Origin: Atriophallophorus winterbourni
Taxonomy: Eukaryota > Platyhelminthes > Trematoda > Plagiorchiida > Microphallidae
DNA: 64,000 nucleotides
Direction of reading: 5' to 3'
Assembly (NCBI GenBank): GCA_013407085.1
Contig: JACCGJ010005107.1
Span: 1-64,000, forward strand
The first letter of the stretch is position 1. Each line of letters opens with the position of its first letter. Position numbers and translations under genes: made by a program. Below are positions 20,544-33,480 of this stretch, one piece after another. The notes beneath the pieces were generated by a model, which made no database searches, was not told the origin of the DNA, and saw only the letters and a list, made by a program, of their open reading frames with translations.

Positions 20544-21829
20544 CTTTGAATGCTTTATCGTTTTAGTTTGAATCTCCTCTTTGCATGTCGGTCTCGCCAG
20601 GTACCGATTTTATAATTTTGAATGCTGTGCAAACGCAATTCTGATTTAGACTGACTGTGTGGCTTCAGATGCAGAAAGATTTCCTTCTTTTTCGTTAGCT
20701 TGCGTAATTTTTCCGAGACTTTTCTTTCCGTTATTCATTTAGATTTTGCTCTGTTATCATTCATTATTGATTGTATAATCTGACTTTTTTTGGACATTGC
20801 GATTTATGTTTGAAATCATAAGCCTCGATCCAGGCACAGTGTCACACAATCATAGTCTACACATTAGTCAAGATACTGTCGGTTTGCCCTTGACTAGAGA
20901 AACGTAAGAACCGGGAATGACAATAAGATTCTGGTGACCAAAGTAATGTGTTGCTCACATTCCCCGCACTAACACACTACCGGTTTCTGGCTGTTTGCCG
21001 TCATCAGGTGGAGACAGTAAGATTAGGTTCAGTGAGCCAAGAAACAGTGGATGGGTGGTAAACAAAGTTATACTTGAATGCCGCTGTTTCTTTCGTGGAG
21101 TGTTGTTGCTCTAGATATTGATTCTGTCACAAATCGAAAGTGTGAGGACAGGTTCTTGAGTTTCAATTTAAGTGACGTAAGTTCCAACTCGAGTGTTGAA
21201 AAAGCAGAGTTACGGTACGTTTGCATAGCACCAGGAATGGCTTACGGTTTTCATACGCTTGGTCTTCAAGATTAGCAAGCTTTTCGAAACTACAGTCGTT
21301 TTCGACTACTGAATGTGTCATTCGAATGTTTTGGGCAATTTCTGATGTCACAATTGCCTTAAAACGGACTCAGCGACTGACATGGTACCCCGTATTTAGA
21401 GCATACGGCGAAGAAGCCGTGACGGTGTATCGACACCTACTTAGATACCCGAGAGCAGCGTCCGGAGATTTTGTTAATCATACAAAGCTGTGCGTGACCT
21501 TAAAACCAATTTTAGTAACTCATATGGCTGTTCAGCCGATATGTTGTAAATGATCTCTGCGATTTCAGACGCCATTGTGAGCGGTAAACTTCCAACGACG
21601 TTACTGTGTATTGCTTGTTGGCTAGTCACACTTCGAGTCACAAAATGGCTTCTACCTGAGCAAACTATAGTCGAGGAATTGTTTCACTAAACTAAAGAAG
21701 TGATGTATGACCGATGAATTCCTGTGTATTCTACTGGTTATGTGGTAGTGTCCATATTGATAGAAGAAATGCAAAAAAATACTACTACAGGTAAAAAATA
21801 TTCAGGCTCGCAAAAATTATTGTAGTTCA
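20544..21829. other. 3' flank of the DESI2-like gene
   Basis: Contains the presumed 3' UTR (T-rich, no AATAAA seen) and one family B repeat. ORFs at 21078-21275 and 21221-21553 have no recognised motif. Confidence 0.5.
20935..21095 (-). repeat. Dispersed repeat family B, copy 2
   Basis: Reads ACACTACCGGTTTCTGGCTG, GGTGGAGACAGTAAGATTAG and GGATGGGTGGTAAACAAAG, the same order as the 10215 copy. Lies just 3' of the DESI2-like gene. Confidence 0.8.
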
Positions 21830-23840
21830 GACTACTTGAAATTTAAAAAAGATGAAAACTTACGACTTCTAAGTGCGGCTAGATATAAGGTCCAACATAC
21901 TGCAAGACGATGTGCAAATTGACTGAATTTGGCCTCAGTATCCAAAATGCTGCGGATACTGGAAATTTTCACGGTATGCATCATGGTATCAATAAAGCCA
22001 TTGGTCCAAACAAACTCAAAAAGGCTCCCATTAATTCTGTATCTAGTAGCCCGATTGTCGACCAAACTCAGCAGATGGAAAGTTCGATAGAGCACTTCTG
22101 ATCTCTCTATTCCAGGGACAGTACGGTTTTACCGCATGTACTTGAAAATGTTGAGCGGTTGCCAACCATTGAACATCTAGATACTCCCCTATTCATGATG
22201 AGCTCAAAAGGGCAATCGACCGCTTAGCGGATGGGAAAGCCTCTGGTGATGACGGAATTCCACCTGAGCTCATCAAATGCTGTAGAGCAGCATTATTACA
22301 GCCTCTTCACATTTGCTTCTTCAGTGCTGGCATGAGGAGTTTGTCCCACAAGAGATGCGAGACACAAAGATCTTCACGCTATTTAAGAATAAGGGTGAGA
22401 GATGCGACTGAAACAATTACTGAGGAATCTCCCTTCTGAATGTTGTAGGCTAATTGTATGCTAAAGTCTTACAGATCCGACTACAAATATTAACTGATAG
22501 AATTTACTCTGAATCTCAATGTGGCTTCCGCAAGGGAAGATCAACCGTTGACATGATCTTCTCCTTGAAACAACTTCAAGAAAAGTGTCTGGAAAAGCGT
22601 ATGCCATTATACGCTGTTTTTATTGATTTAACTAAAGTATTCGACTAGGTCAGCAGGCAGGGTCATTTCAAAATACTTGATCTGATAGGCTGTCCCCCAA
22701 GGCTGCTCAGACTCGTTATTTCGTTCCACGTTAACGGTTTCAGTTACGAAGCCTTTGAAATTCGACAAAGAGTGAAACAACGGTGTGTTGCTCCAACGCT
22801 GTTCGGCATTTTTTTTGCTCTGCTTCTGAAGTACGCTTTTAGGACAAGATCAGAAGGAATTTACATACGCACGCGAAGTGATGGTAAGCTTTTCAACCTG
22901 AACCGGTTGAAAGCACAAACCAAAGCACGGGATGTGCTAATCCGTGACCTGTTGTTTGCCGACGATGCAGCCTTTGTTGCTCACTCCCAAAAGAACCTAC
23001 AGTCGCTAATGGACTGTTTTTCGTCGGCATGCAAAGACTGGTCTAGCAATCAGCATGAGCAAGACCAAAGTCCTTGGCCAAGGGACTGTATCGTCACCAA
23101 TCATCACTGTCGGAAACTGTCAGCTTGAACCAGTACATCATTTCACATATCTTGGTTCAACCATTGCGGATAACCTCTCGCTAGACACGGAGATTGATAA
23201 GCGCATTGGCAGAGCAGCTGTCATTTTGTCCCGATTGAACTCTCGTGTTTGGGGTAACCGCAAGCTGACTGTAAAGACAAAGATGATGGTGTACAGCGCG
23301 TGCGTACTAAATGCTTTACTGTACGGCAGTGAAACCTGGACCACCCACGCAAGACACGAACGGAAACGGAATGCTCTCCATCTACGAAGAATCCGTCGTA
23401 TCGTGGATTGACAAAGTGACTAACGTTGAAGTGCTTTCAGAACCATGTTCACCCTACTACGACAGCGCCGCTTGCGGTTGCTTTGCTAGGTCAACAAAAT
23501 GGAAAACGGTTGTATTTTGAAAGTTCTACACTATGGTGAGTTAAAATCAGAAAGTCGACCATTGGACAGACCGCAATTGCGGTACAAATAAGCTTGAAAA
23601 AGAGACATGAAAGCTCTTGGCATTGACCCCGCGAGTTGGGATGAACTTATTCTTGACCGCTCACATTGGAGGAATTGTGTAAAACGTCGACTGCAAGCTG
23701 GAGAGAAGCAGATACAGCTCTTGGCCGCGGAACGCAAATCAGGCCGCTGCGTACAACTGATTCCCAATTACCGATTTCTGCCGACCATGTCGACCAATCC
23801 AAACATTGAACCTATAAATTTTACACGATTACAGCTTTGA
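21830..23840 (+). pseudogene. RTE-like LINE ORF2 relic, endonuclease linker to RT C-terminus
   Basis: Fragments run in order. The linker GLSIQNAADTGNFHGMHHGI and INKAIGPNKLKKAP at 21930-22030 is followed by RLADGKASGDDGIPPELIKC at 22205-22280. The RT continues with ESQCGFRKGRSTVDMIFSLK, AVFIDLTKVFD then a stop at about 22646, FGIFFALLLKYAF, the LLFADDAAFVAHS catalytic box at about 22950, VHHFTYLGSTIADNLSLDTE and LYGSETWTTHAR. The tail MKALGIDPASWDELILDRSH lies at 23607-23670. Several frameshifts and stops make it inactive. The style (ETW, YLGSTI) is that of RTE-related LINEs. Confidence 0.85.
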
Positions 23841-23954
23841 AATTTGAACCCATGCATCAAAGTAAAGTATACATCTTGACTCCATGGATTTACATGTGCC
23901 ATCCAACCGATTGAAAACAGTTTCTGCCCTATGGATATTCACCTGATTGCAAAA

Positions 23955-24360
23955 CTGCTTAAGGTAATTCAAGGTTTTCAATGGTCTAAAATGCAACAAG
24001 CTTAACAAGAACCATAGGATGGTAAAAATTGAAATTTAAGTGTATAAACAATATAAGGAAGTAGATTAAACAGTATATGAGTGTTCTGGTAACGAATAAG
24101 GCAATAAAAATTCGTCTAATTTCGTTTTAAATTCATGCAAGCTAGTGGAGTGAGCAACCGTTGAAGGTAAACTGTTACAAGTAAAACAGACACGGACAGA
24201 GAAAAATACCTTCTACAATTCAGCCGGGAATGGGGTACGATCACCGCATATTCATGGGTCCGATAATTTCTCGTATCCCTTCGCGTGAATAAATCCTGTA
24301 AGATATGTTTCGGGGTATGGAATGTCAGCAAACAAACCCGTTTTACTACTTATGTTATTT
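23955..24360 (-). mobile_element. CR1-type LINE 3' end fragment
   Basis: The reverse complement reads HSRLNCRRYFSLSVSVLLVT then LACMNLKRN and LFNLLPYIVYTLKFQFLPSY, the same C-terminal frame and 3' UTR seen at 4380-4620. It ends with the AAGGTAATTCAAGG terminal repeat at 23960. It is 5'-truncated, as usual for target-primed insertion. Confidence 0.85.
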
Positions 24361-25927
24361 GTAATTAACATATTATTCTGTATGTTTTGTAATGCTATAT
24401 GCTTTTTAGAACATTAAATTGAATTGAAGTGAATTGAATCGAACTCAGACAAATTTTATATGTTAGTTATAATGAATAAACATTGAAATTGTTCGCGGAA
24501 ATTTCAGTATTATTACTCGCACAGCAATCAAAGCACGATGCCACGTCTACATGATCATTTTTAAAGTGTGGTCCACTGTGCGTTTCTTCAATCATTAATT
24601 CTCTGTGGGTCAGAAAAAAATCAAAAAGAAGTGTAATCGCTACACAAAATCCTGTACGTTTTCTCACATGATTATGAAAGTTAAATTTTCTATAGATTCC
24701 TTGAATTTATTTGCGAAAACATCGCGTGCATATCTTACAGAAAGCTTGGGCAAATTTTAATTACCCCTCGTTAATACATATATGTGCTGTAATTAAAAAA
24801 CATTCCGTATATACTCCATAAGCTTTGAATCGGTATCAAGCTCCGTATATGAAATAGGCGTAAAAAACACTCACAATCGCCAAACTCCACTGCATGAGGT
24901 GAACACAACGCCACAAAGAGTCTATGATATGTAAGTAGTGAACAAATAGTGGTTTCAAACTAAGTGGAGACATGTAAACAAAAGAATTTCAACCCCATTT
25001 ATAAGGCGATCAATTCGATGAATTTCTATTCGATGTGATAACAGTTCTGGTTTTGCGATAAAAGTTGTCAGCAAAATTTCGGTATCAGCAATGAGATTAG
25101 TTTGTTAATTAGCATTCAGATTACAGTTTCTTCTGCAAAATCTGCTTTCTAGGGTGTAGACACTTATTGTGTTCACTCTATTAAAGTCGTGGTTGAGAGG
25201 CATTTCGATATCTGAGCAGACACGTGCAAACAGTGAATATACATCCTCTTAAAGTTGTTTGTGTGATGTATTCCAAAGCAATTTAGTTTACCTGAAATGA
25301 CAAAAAATTCATGGCCACGAAACGTGTAATTTGTGATGCGTTGAATTCTCACCTCTTCATGCAGTGTTCGAGCAAGTGTTTGTCAGGTGGTTCCAACATA
25401 TTGAGAAGCTTGATGCAGTTAATAACACCGAAACACATCGACACCCCGTTTTTAAAATACCAACCAGGAGGTCACGGGCAAACTCAAACAGCATCAGACA
25501 CCTAGTACGAATACAAAAGTATCCTAATGTGCAGAGGTGCAATATTTGCAACATTGAGAACGGTCGGAGCATCGCGTTATATCCCAGACAGATTTACCGC
25601 ATTTGGATCCAGACAGATCTGCCTGCTCTACCGTGGGCTATCAGGCAAATATCATCTAAACCGTTGCTTCTACAAAGTTGCAAGTAGCATCAACTCACAA
25701 TTTAGAATGTAAACATGAATAATATGACGCTCTGATGCCTAAAGATGCAAACTGATTAGATTGCATCGCGTGCTTTGTCCAAGCGAGCTGAAAACACTAA
25801 AACAAAATGAAATAAACCATCCGCTAGATGCAGTGATCAAATCAGTTTATTCAAGCATAATTACACAATCTATTACGGAAATCCTTGAAGTTTCGAAATT
25901 TGAATTATGATTCATCAATGTAGACAT
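24361..25927. other. Intergenic AT-rich sequence
   Basis: No recognised gene. ORFs at 25311-25505, 25364-25687 and 25357-25572 overlap in different frames and show no family motif. Confidence 0.5.
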
Positions 25928-26195
25928 GTTTTAAGGTTATTCAAGTTTTTAATGGTCTAAAAAGCAGCAAACTGAATAACAATTAAGAGGGTAAAAATTG
26001 AACTGTGAGTGTATGAACAAGATAAAGTTTTATATTGAGCAGTATATAAGTGTTCGGGAAAGGAATCATTCAATAAAAAGTCGTCTAATTTCGTTTTAAA
26101 GTCATGCAAGCTAGTGAAGTGAGCAGTGGTCGAAGTTACACTGTTTCAAGTAAAACAGACACGGACAGAATAAAAATACCTTCTACATTTTCATA
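25928..26195 (-). mobile_element. CR1-type LINE 3' end fragment, second copy
   Basis: Similar to 23955-24230 over its whole length: TTTTTAATGGTCTAAAAAGC, then AAAGTCATGCAAGCTAGTGA and AAGTAAAACAGACACGGACA. It has more indels, so it is probably older. Confidence 0.85.
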
Positions 26196-27000
26196 GTCCG
26201 CATCGTGACAATGTTCGCAATTTAAACAATGAAATACGGAAAATTGTATAACAGAGTGGCAGGTCCACAAGTTGCGCTTGTATGCTACTTTAGGTTGACG
26301 ATAATACGTGCCGTGAGCTCGCGTTATTTTGAGATCATGATTATCAGAATATACTGTTCTTACACTTACACGTACGTGGATATATTATACCTTGTTGGAG
26401 TCCCCTCGAACTCAGCTTTCCGGATATACCATTCAAGTAGCGGCATTCGATAATACGAGCGAATTCGGATTTCTCGTGATTTTTGCATATTGGATCTAAG
26501 CGTTCAACGCTGTTAATACTCTTCAAGTCATCAAACGGAGTAAGGTCAGCGGGAAGATCTTACTCCTCGCCATCGACTGGTTATATATTTAATATCGTGC
26601 GATCAACTACCGAAGCGTATCGTCGGATTCAATTCTGATTTTGCTCTTTTCGTGAACACCGTTTTTTGTCGCGCTTATGATATTCATCATCGACCGCTGG
26701 ACGGAACAACTGCTTGTGCACACACCACTGAACAGTGCTGCTCACAACCCTGACCGGATGACCTCAAAAAGAAAACAAAGCTACAACAACCAGTTTGTTA
26801 TTCGGTGTAGAACTAAAAATGGTTAGCTGTTAATCGAGAGTCTTAGGTTACTCATTATAAGTTTTGTACGGAAGCAACATGGAAGCGAGTCTGTAAGATA
26901 CGGAATCACGTCACGACTCTTGTAAGAGGAGATCGCATGTAATTCAAATGGAACTTGCTTTAGAGAATGGAAAAGAATCCTTAGCTTCTCTACAAGACAG
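26196..27000. other. Intergenic sequence
   Basis: No gene or repeat recognised on either strand. Confidence 0.45.
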
Positions 27001-28730
27001 TTAATGAAGATTGACCCACACTGCCCAAGATACCGCCGATGCTTTAGCAACGTTTTACTCATTTGTCTTCAATCCCAAGCGTTGTATTCCATATCGAGTT
27101 TCACTAAATTCGCCACATTTTGAATTACTAAGTGAAATGACTGTCAACGAATACATGGTTTGGCGGGAACTTTGTCAACTAAACGAAATTAAGTCCCCTG
27201 GCGCAGACAAATTTACCTTCGCCATACTTCGCAGGTGTCGCGTTGCTCTGACTGCTCCTCTCACGCGCTTATTTAATCTCACCCTACATGAAGGAAAAAT
27301 AATACCGCAGTGGAAATTCGGGATGATAACTCCTTTCTACAAAGGTGGTAGTCGTTCAGGCACAGCAAACTGTAGACCGGTAACGCTACCCCAGGTGATC
27401 TCTAATTTAATGGAACGTATTGTGACTGCGCGGATTAGATAACTTTTTGAAAACCAGAATAATTTGACTGCAGCACAACACGGTTTTCGGAGTAATCGCT
27501 GCTGTTTATTTATTTTTCTTACAACGTTCGAGGTATGTGCCACGGTACTAGACAAAGGTGAGTGTTTACATGCTTGCTACATCGACATTTCCAAAGCTTT
27601 CGATAGAGTCAACATGACATTTTAATGAAAAGGCTCGAAGATTATGGAATAACGGGAATGTTGCTGAATGGGATATGGGACTATCTTACTGATAGACACG
27701 TCCAAGATCGCGTTGGCAGCAACTTCTCTAGAAGAATAGACGTCACAAGTGGAGTTCCGCGAGGCTCCGTGCTTGAGCCTCTTCTGTTCTTGGTGTATAT
27801 GAATGGAGATATTAAATGACACGTAAAACTATTTGCCGATTATATTAAAATTTGTAAACGTGCCAGGTATGTTAATGACTGTATGGCATTACAACGGGAT
27901 AGGTGGGATCATTGGTCCCAGTCAAATGAGTTACCATTTGACCCTGCGAAATTTAAAATGCTGAGGCATGGAAAATCTCTGCACCACACGTATCAGCTTG
28001 GCACGCAAGATATCGTCTGGACAACCGCAGAAAAAGATCTGGGTATCTGGGTATCGTTTATTCTTTGGACATCATTGCTGGACAGTGTACAATAAAGCCT
28101 GCCGTATCTGGAGTATTCTCAAAGAGGATATTCAGGATTTTCAGGCCAGAAACTTTATCCTGGTTCATTAATACGCATATACGTCCTGTTATGGAATATT
28201 TCATCCAAGCATAGGAATGATATCGAACTACTTGACAGGATTTATCATCGTGCGACAAATTTGGTGTCCCGTTACAGAAAATCGCCTTTCAAAGAGTGAA
28301 TGTTAAAACTAAATCTACATGATTTTACACAACGACGGATACGGAGTGACTTCCTGTTCGCATACAAAATCCTGCATACTAAGAACTATCTACTTATACA
28401 CTTGCTAAAGCCCAATGGCCGTACACAAACACGAAAACATTCAAAGGCTTTAAGAATTCCGCATTCTCGATTGGATATTCGCCAAAAAATTTTCTCGGTA
28501 AGAATTTGTTTCACTTTAAACTTTTTGCCAGAAAAAATCACACGCTCGTAATCTGTTGTGGTTTTAACTTCTAAACTGGATGAGTTTATGAGGAACCATG
28601 CGGTATGTGACTGTCCCTATTGACTTTTGAGAGATTTTGTAATTTTACTCCATATACCTGTCATCCTATGCTTATTGTTAAGTACACTGCTTTTCTTACC
28701 ATAAAATTTCTGAGTTCTGAGTTCTCAGTT
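27001..28730 (+). pseudogene. CR1/Jockey-type LINE RT relic with 3' end
   Basis: The RT runs across frames: ATFYSFVFNPKRC, EIKSPGADKFTFAILRRCR at about 27190, then CRPVTLPQVISNLMERIVTA with a stop at 27442. CYIDISKAFDRVN lies at about 27580, TSGVPRGSVLEPLLFLVYMN at 27745-27800, and LFADYIKICKRA at about 27830, where the FADD box has changed to FADY. EKDLGIWVS and later C-terminal pieces reach about 28550. A GAGTTCTGAGTTCT short repeat at about 28707 probably marks the 3' end. Loss of the second Asp and the stops show it is dead. Confidence 0.85.
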
Positions 28731-29060
28731 GGTACGACCAACTTGTTTAATCATATGAAGCCAAACACATTGAGACAGGGTTTAAACCGATAATCGTGAA
28801 CGGCAAAGCTTATTTGGATGCCTTTCCATTACACACTTCCCACGATCGGTTTCGTGCTGATTGCACTCATCATGTAGGGGCAGTATGATCCGGATCCGAA
28901 GTGGAATAATGGTAAACAAGTTGCGCTTGTATGTCACTGTTGGGAAAGGTTGGTACGACCAACCTGTTCAATCATATGAGCTCACACTCATGTAGCCAGA
29001 ATTTAAACCTGATCATACCTGATGACTGCAAACAACAACAAACCGGTCACGGAGTGTCTG
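28731..29060. repeat. Two-copy repeat with palindromic TTGGTACGACCAA
   Basis: GTTGGTACGACCAACTTGTT then TTTAATCATATGAAG at 28729-28760 recurs as GGTTGGTACGACCAACCTGT then TCAATCATATGAG at 28948-28982, followed in both by TTTAAACC(G/T)GAT-like sequence. The second copy continues into CCTGATGACTGCAAACAACA, which resembles repeat family B. Confidence 0.6.
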
Positions 29061-29287
29061 TGTGATTGAAGTGTTTGAAAATGTGTTTTTTGTTGATGGG
29101 TTCACACACTTTTTACATGTGTGTGTTCATTTTACTTGACAGGTTAGCAGTACCAACGTTATCCAACAGTATCATGCAAGCGCAACATTTTAAACATTCT
29201 TTCACTGTTTCAAGTGCATGCGGATCTTCATCCTACTGTCCCTACCCGATGAGTGCAAACTGCAAGAAAACGGTTTTAGGGGGTGGG

Positions 29288-29850
29288 TGTATAGTGGATA
29301 TGTGCAAGTTATAACAGTAAATGTTATATTGAATGCAGGACGAATGGACGAACTCACGGAAAGTGACGGTTTAATGTCCGGTGCAATTATCCACACACAT
29401 ACAAATTGATTCGACTTCAAAACTCCTGTGTCACGTCAATCAGGGACGAATAATTCGTAAAGCTTGAAGGTCCGGTGACACGTTAATCTTGCCGTTAACC
29501 GTCTCGATTCACGAACAACCAGCTGTGCAGCACGACGAACAATAGCAGAACCAGGAGACGCGCAGACCAAAGTATATTGTTAATTATTGATTATTTACAG
29601 AATGTGATACAAAGGATGAGCAACGACAACTCATTTAACGAAACAGAAGATCCATAGTCTATGAGTGAATAGGACAAGAAGAAATCGATAGATCGATATG
29701 GCAATATCGATTATCGGAACAAAACGATAACTTCTAAGTCAATGAGTAAAAATGATACAAAGATAAGTATGTACAAATTGTTGATTAAAGCAAGCATCGA
29801 GGGAAACGGAAAATACAATTGGAAAGAAAGTGAAATTACAGGTTGCTACA
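29288..29850 (-). repeat. LTR (3' LTR of the minus-strand element)
   Basis: Nearly identical to 34557-35116. Starts TGTATAGTGG, with an extra TA relative to the partner, and ends GGTTGCTACA. TGTAG...CTACA forms a short terminal inverted repeat. Confidence 0.95.
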
Positions 29851-29865
29851 GAACCCCCCCTAGAG
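29851..29865 (-). promoter_or_regulatory. Polypurine tract
   Basis: The minus-strand CTCTAGGGGGGGTTC lies directly before the 3' LTR start TGTAGCAACC, the expected position for plus-strand DNA priming. Confidence 0.8.
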
Positions 29866-29898
29866 CGTGAGTCAACGGATGAACGCTCGATACACCGT

Positions 29899-31914
29899 CT
29901 ATGGTATGTACTCAACCAGTCTTGCGGGGAACCTCACTCTACGGCCGGCACGTGTTTGACGAGATGAAGGGGTAGACAGGATAGGTAAGGGTCGCTTGGA
30001 TGTAACGTCATTGTTATTCATAGGTTGTGTAGGTGGGTTCGCAGGGGTAGCCCCTTGTGACGGTTTTCCCTCGATGTATGCAGGTTTTAAGCGATCTATG
30101 CTGACTGTGTCTTCAACGCCGTTGCGTAACAAAACGAAATATTTGGGTTTGCGATCGATTACTTTAAATGGTCTTTCGTACGGGGTTTGTAATGGCTTTC
30201 TGACAGCATCAACCCGAACGAAGACATAGGGGCAATTTTTGAGGTCGTTGTGCATGAATGAAGGGCGGTCAGCGACGCGGGTCGGTACTGGTTTGATGGC
30301 CTGGAAGTGTTTCCTGAGTCTCGAGCAGTAAGATCCTGGGTCGATTTCACCAGTAGTGCGGGTATCCAGTATCATCTCGCCAGGCAGTCTCAGTGTTGTA
30401 CCAAATACAAATTCTGAGAGGCAACAACCGATGTCTTCTTCAACGGTGTTTCTAATACCGAGAAGTATGATAGGAAGACATTCAGACCACTCTGTTCCAG
30501 AACAAGAGGTAATAGCAGCTTTCAATTGACGATGAAAACGTTCGACTAGACCGTTGGCTGTAGGATGATATGCAGTAGTACGCACATGATCACATCCTAG
30601 TAAACGGTTTAGTTCACGGAACAAAGCGCTTGTGAATTGCGATCCTCTGTCGGTGGTAATAGTAGCGGGTACACCAAAAATGGATATCCATGAATTGACG
30701 AATGGTCGTGCGATGGTATCTGTGGAGGTGTCACGAACTGGGACAGCTATAGGCCAGCGAGTGTATCTATCAGCGCATGTCAAGATATAGCTATACGTTC
30801 GGGAAACGGGTAAAGGACCAACAATATCCAGGTGGATATGCTTGAATCGACCGTCGGGTACAGGGAATGTGCTGAAAGTGGCACGGATATGTCGATGAAT
30901 TTTGCTGCGTTGGCAAGCTACACAGTGTTTGGCCCAATGACGGATTTCACGTTGCAAATTTTGCCAAATTAATCGTTCTGTTATGATTTTCACAGTTGAA
31001 CGAATACTCGGATGTGACAATCCGTGAAAGTGATCGAAGATCTTCCGGCGATATGTTTGCGGGACGAAAGGTCTCGGCTTGCCGGTCGATATGTCACAGT
31101 GGATCTTGGCGTCGCAATCAAGCAGCGGCAAAAGGGCAAATTTGAGTGACTTATTTGCGACAATTTCGGAAAATTCAGAGTCGTTTTCCTGATGACTGGC
31201 CAGTTCTCTGAGATCGAGTACTGAGTTGCTTATCTGTTGGATAGTGCAACGCGATAAGGCATCAGCGACTATGTTGCGGTCACCATCGATATGTCTAATA
31301 TCTGTAGTGAACTGCGCGATGAAGTCAAGTTGACGAATTTCTCTTGGAGAGTTTCGGTCTGTCGGAGAACTGAACGCATAAACAATTGGCTTGTGATCAG
31401 TGAACCCAGTAAAGGTGCGTCCCTCGAGTAGGTGACGGAAGTGTTTAATAGCTAGGTAAATGGCGAGAAGTTCGCGTCCAAAAGTGCTATACCTAGTCTG
31501 GGCTGGTTGTAACTTCCGTGAGAAAAAGGACAGTGGTTGTATCTCTCCGCTTACTTCTTGCTGCAGTACGGCCCCGACTGCGACTTGTGCGTTATCGTCG
31601 GTTTTCAAGTGACTCAGAGCGGAAGCGTTGCTCAAAAGTTCTTTAACCTCGACTAATGCGGATTCTGCAGCGGTTGTACTCGTCAACTTTTTGGGATTTC
31701 CTTTAAGCATGTCAGTTAGCGGTTGAAGTATTTTAGCGGCGTTGGGGATAAATCGTCCATAGTAGTTAACGATGCATAGGAAACGGCTTAAGCTTTTGAT
31801 TGATTGTGGCATTGGGTATTCGAGTATGGACCGTGTCTTTTCGGGCAGTGTGCTTATTCCATCACTGTCAATCCTATGGCCGAGAAAATCAATGGTCGAC
31901 TGGCCAAAACGCAT
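29899..31914 (-). pseudogene. Pol: RT thumb, RNase H and integrase
   Basis: An open frame of 671 codons on the minus strand. GRFIPNAAKILQPLTDML is the RT thumb. RNase H follows with VAVGAVLQQEVSGEIQPLSF, FSRKLQPAQTRYS, GRELLAIYLAIKHFRHLLEG and HIDGDRNIVADALSR. The integrase has an HHCC finger (HGLSHPSIRS, then HCVACQRSK) and a DDE core: HLDIVGPLPVS, ITTDRGSQFTSALF and TANGLVERFHRQLK. The C-terminus ends RRVRFPARLVEYIP. This part is intact; it is called a pseudogene only because the upstream frameshift separates it from the RT. Confidence 0.95.
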
Positions 31915-32808
31915 TTGTCGGGATTGATAGTAACGCCGTATTGGGCGAAGAAGACTTCACGGAGGTGTCGTACATGCTCCTCGTGTGATGAGCTACCTAT
32001 TAATACGTCATCGATATACACGAAGACGAAATCAAGACCACGAAGAATCTGATCCATGAACCGTTGAAAAGACTGTGCTGCGTTGCGCAAACCGAAGGGC
32101 TTGCGAAGGAATTCGACAAGACCAAATGGCGTAATTACAGCAGTCTTAGAAATATCGTCGGGGGCCATGGGGATCTGATGGTATGCACGTACGAGATCCC
32201 GTTTAGATAAAACTGATTTTCCGTGAAGGCTAAGTGAGAAATCATGTATGTGCGGAATAGGGTAGCGGCGGGGTTGGGTAACGCTATTCAACGCACGATA
32301 ATCTCCGAAAGGTCTCCAATCGCCGTTCTTCTTGGCGACCATATGTAACGGCGATGCCCACGGACTGCTTGACGGTCTAATTATGCCCAATGCAGCCATA
32401 TGTTCGAACTCGCATTTTGCTGCTTTTATTTTCTCTGGTGGCAGCCTTTGAGCTTTGGCAAAAACCGGAGGCCCTTTAGTAACGATGTGATGTTGAACAT
32501 CGTGGGTGTGAGTCTCCGAGTATGGCGATACGCGTGTCAAGTCCGGGAATTCACGCAGGATGTCGCTGTATGTGGCATTGCTCGGCACGAATATGCGAGG
32601 ACTGGGTGAGATGATGAAACATAGTTTACCGGACACGTTCAATGACGTAGTATTGTCATGAAGCCATCGGTGTCGGAGATCGACTACCAGACCGTATTTC
32701 GTCACAAAATCGATGCCGATGATAGCTTTCTGAACATCGGCTATCAAGAAGACGAAAGGGAATTCACGTCTAATTCCGAGATCGAGTTTCAAAAGTTTAT
32801 GACCGTAA
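31854..32808 (-). pseudogene. Pol: protease end and reverse transcriptase
   Basis: Starts after the nested insertion with the protease C-terminal part ([20 protein letters not shown]). The RT follows: [58 protein letters not shown] and the YIDD catalytic box ([15 protein letters not shown]) at about 32015. INPDKC is followed by a one-base loss near 31905 that shifts the frame; the downstream ORF carries on with [14 protein letters not shown]. Confidence 0.9.
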
Positions 32809-33480
32809 TTTTAATAGTGTTCCAGTCTATCCGACTCCGAAACCAACTCCGATACTGGTCCTTGCTTCTTCCGCGTAAGACTGATTCTTCTACATGAACC
32901 GAAATCCATACTGGCAAACAGTTTTGGTTTCCCTTATCCGACAATTCTTCGACTTCCCTGAATCGTACATCCGGCCCAAACCTCATGCAATTTAAACCAC
33001 AATCTCTCCTTATCCCCTCTATTTTCTAATTTTTTTCAATTTAACTTCGGATTTTTATGTGCTTTTCTTCGATCACACCCACCAACATTCCGAAGAAGTC
33101 AAAGAGAGGAACTTTCTTTATTTCGAAAATTTATTTTTACTGTGACAATTATATCTTCACATGCACCATTTCCTTCATAAATTTTTCTGTTATTTTCTTT
33201 TTTTTCAATCTCGGCTCCAGAATTAATCGCATCCTTTTCATTTGATTATTTCGATGCAATCTAGATGAAACTTTATTACTGTGCGACATTGCGCGGAAAA
33301 ACTAACTTTTTTACCCTTATAAATTTACCATCCTTTATTAAACGGAAAAAATGTTCAAAAATTCCGCTTGATAAGGTCATTTTACAATTTATTTATTTTG
33401 TACATATTGATAACCTGATCATGTTTTGCATGCCTTGGTTTACCGAGAATATATTATAATAATTATTATTATTATTATAA
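32809..33480 (+). mobile_element. Nested ~670-bp insertion with (ATT)n tail
   Basis: The protease reading frame stops at ACTTA and resumes at TACGGTCATAAAC after about 670 bp of unrelated AT-rich sequence, with TAA possibly duplicated at the ends. The plus-strand right end is an (ATT)n run at about 33455-33480, as in non-LTR elements or SINEs with simple-repeat tails. It encodes no recognised protein. A 65-codon minus-strand frame at 32789-32986 is unidentified. Confidence 0.7.

Noticed and set aside
25311..25712. Overlapping ORFs in three frames as a possible gene
   Set aside because: No recognised domain, no clear splice sites, and equal openness in several frames.
32400..32897. Plus-strand ORFs within the Gypsy pol gene
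   Set aside because: They are antisense to clear RT and protease sequence.
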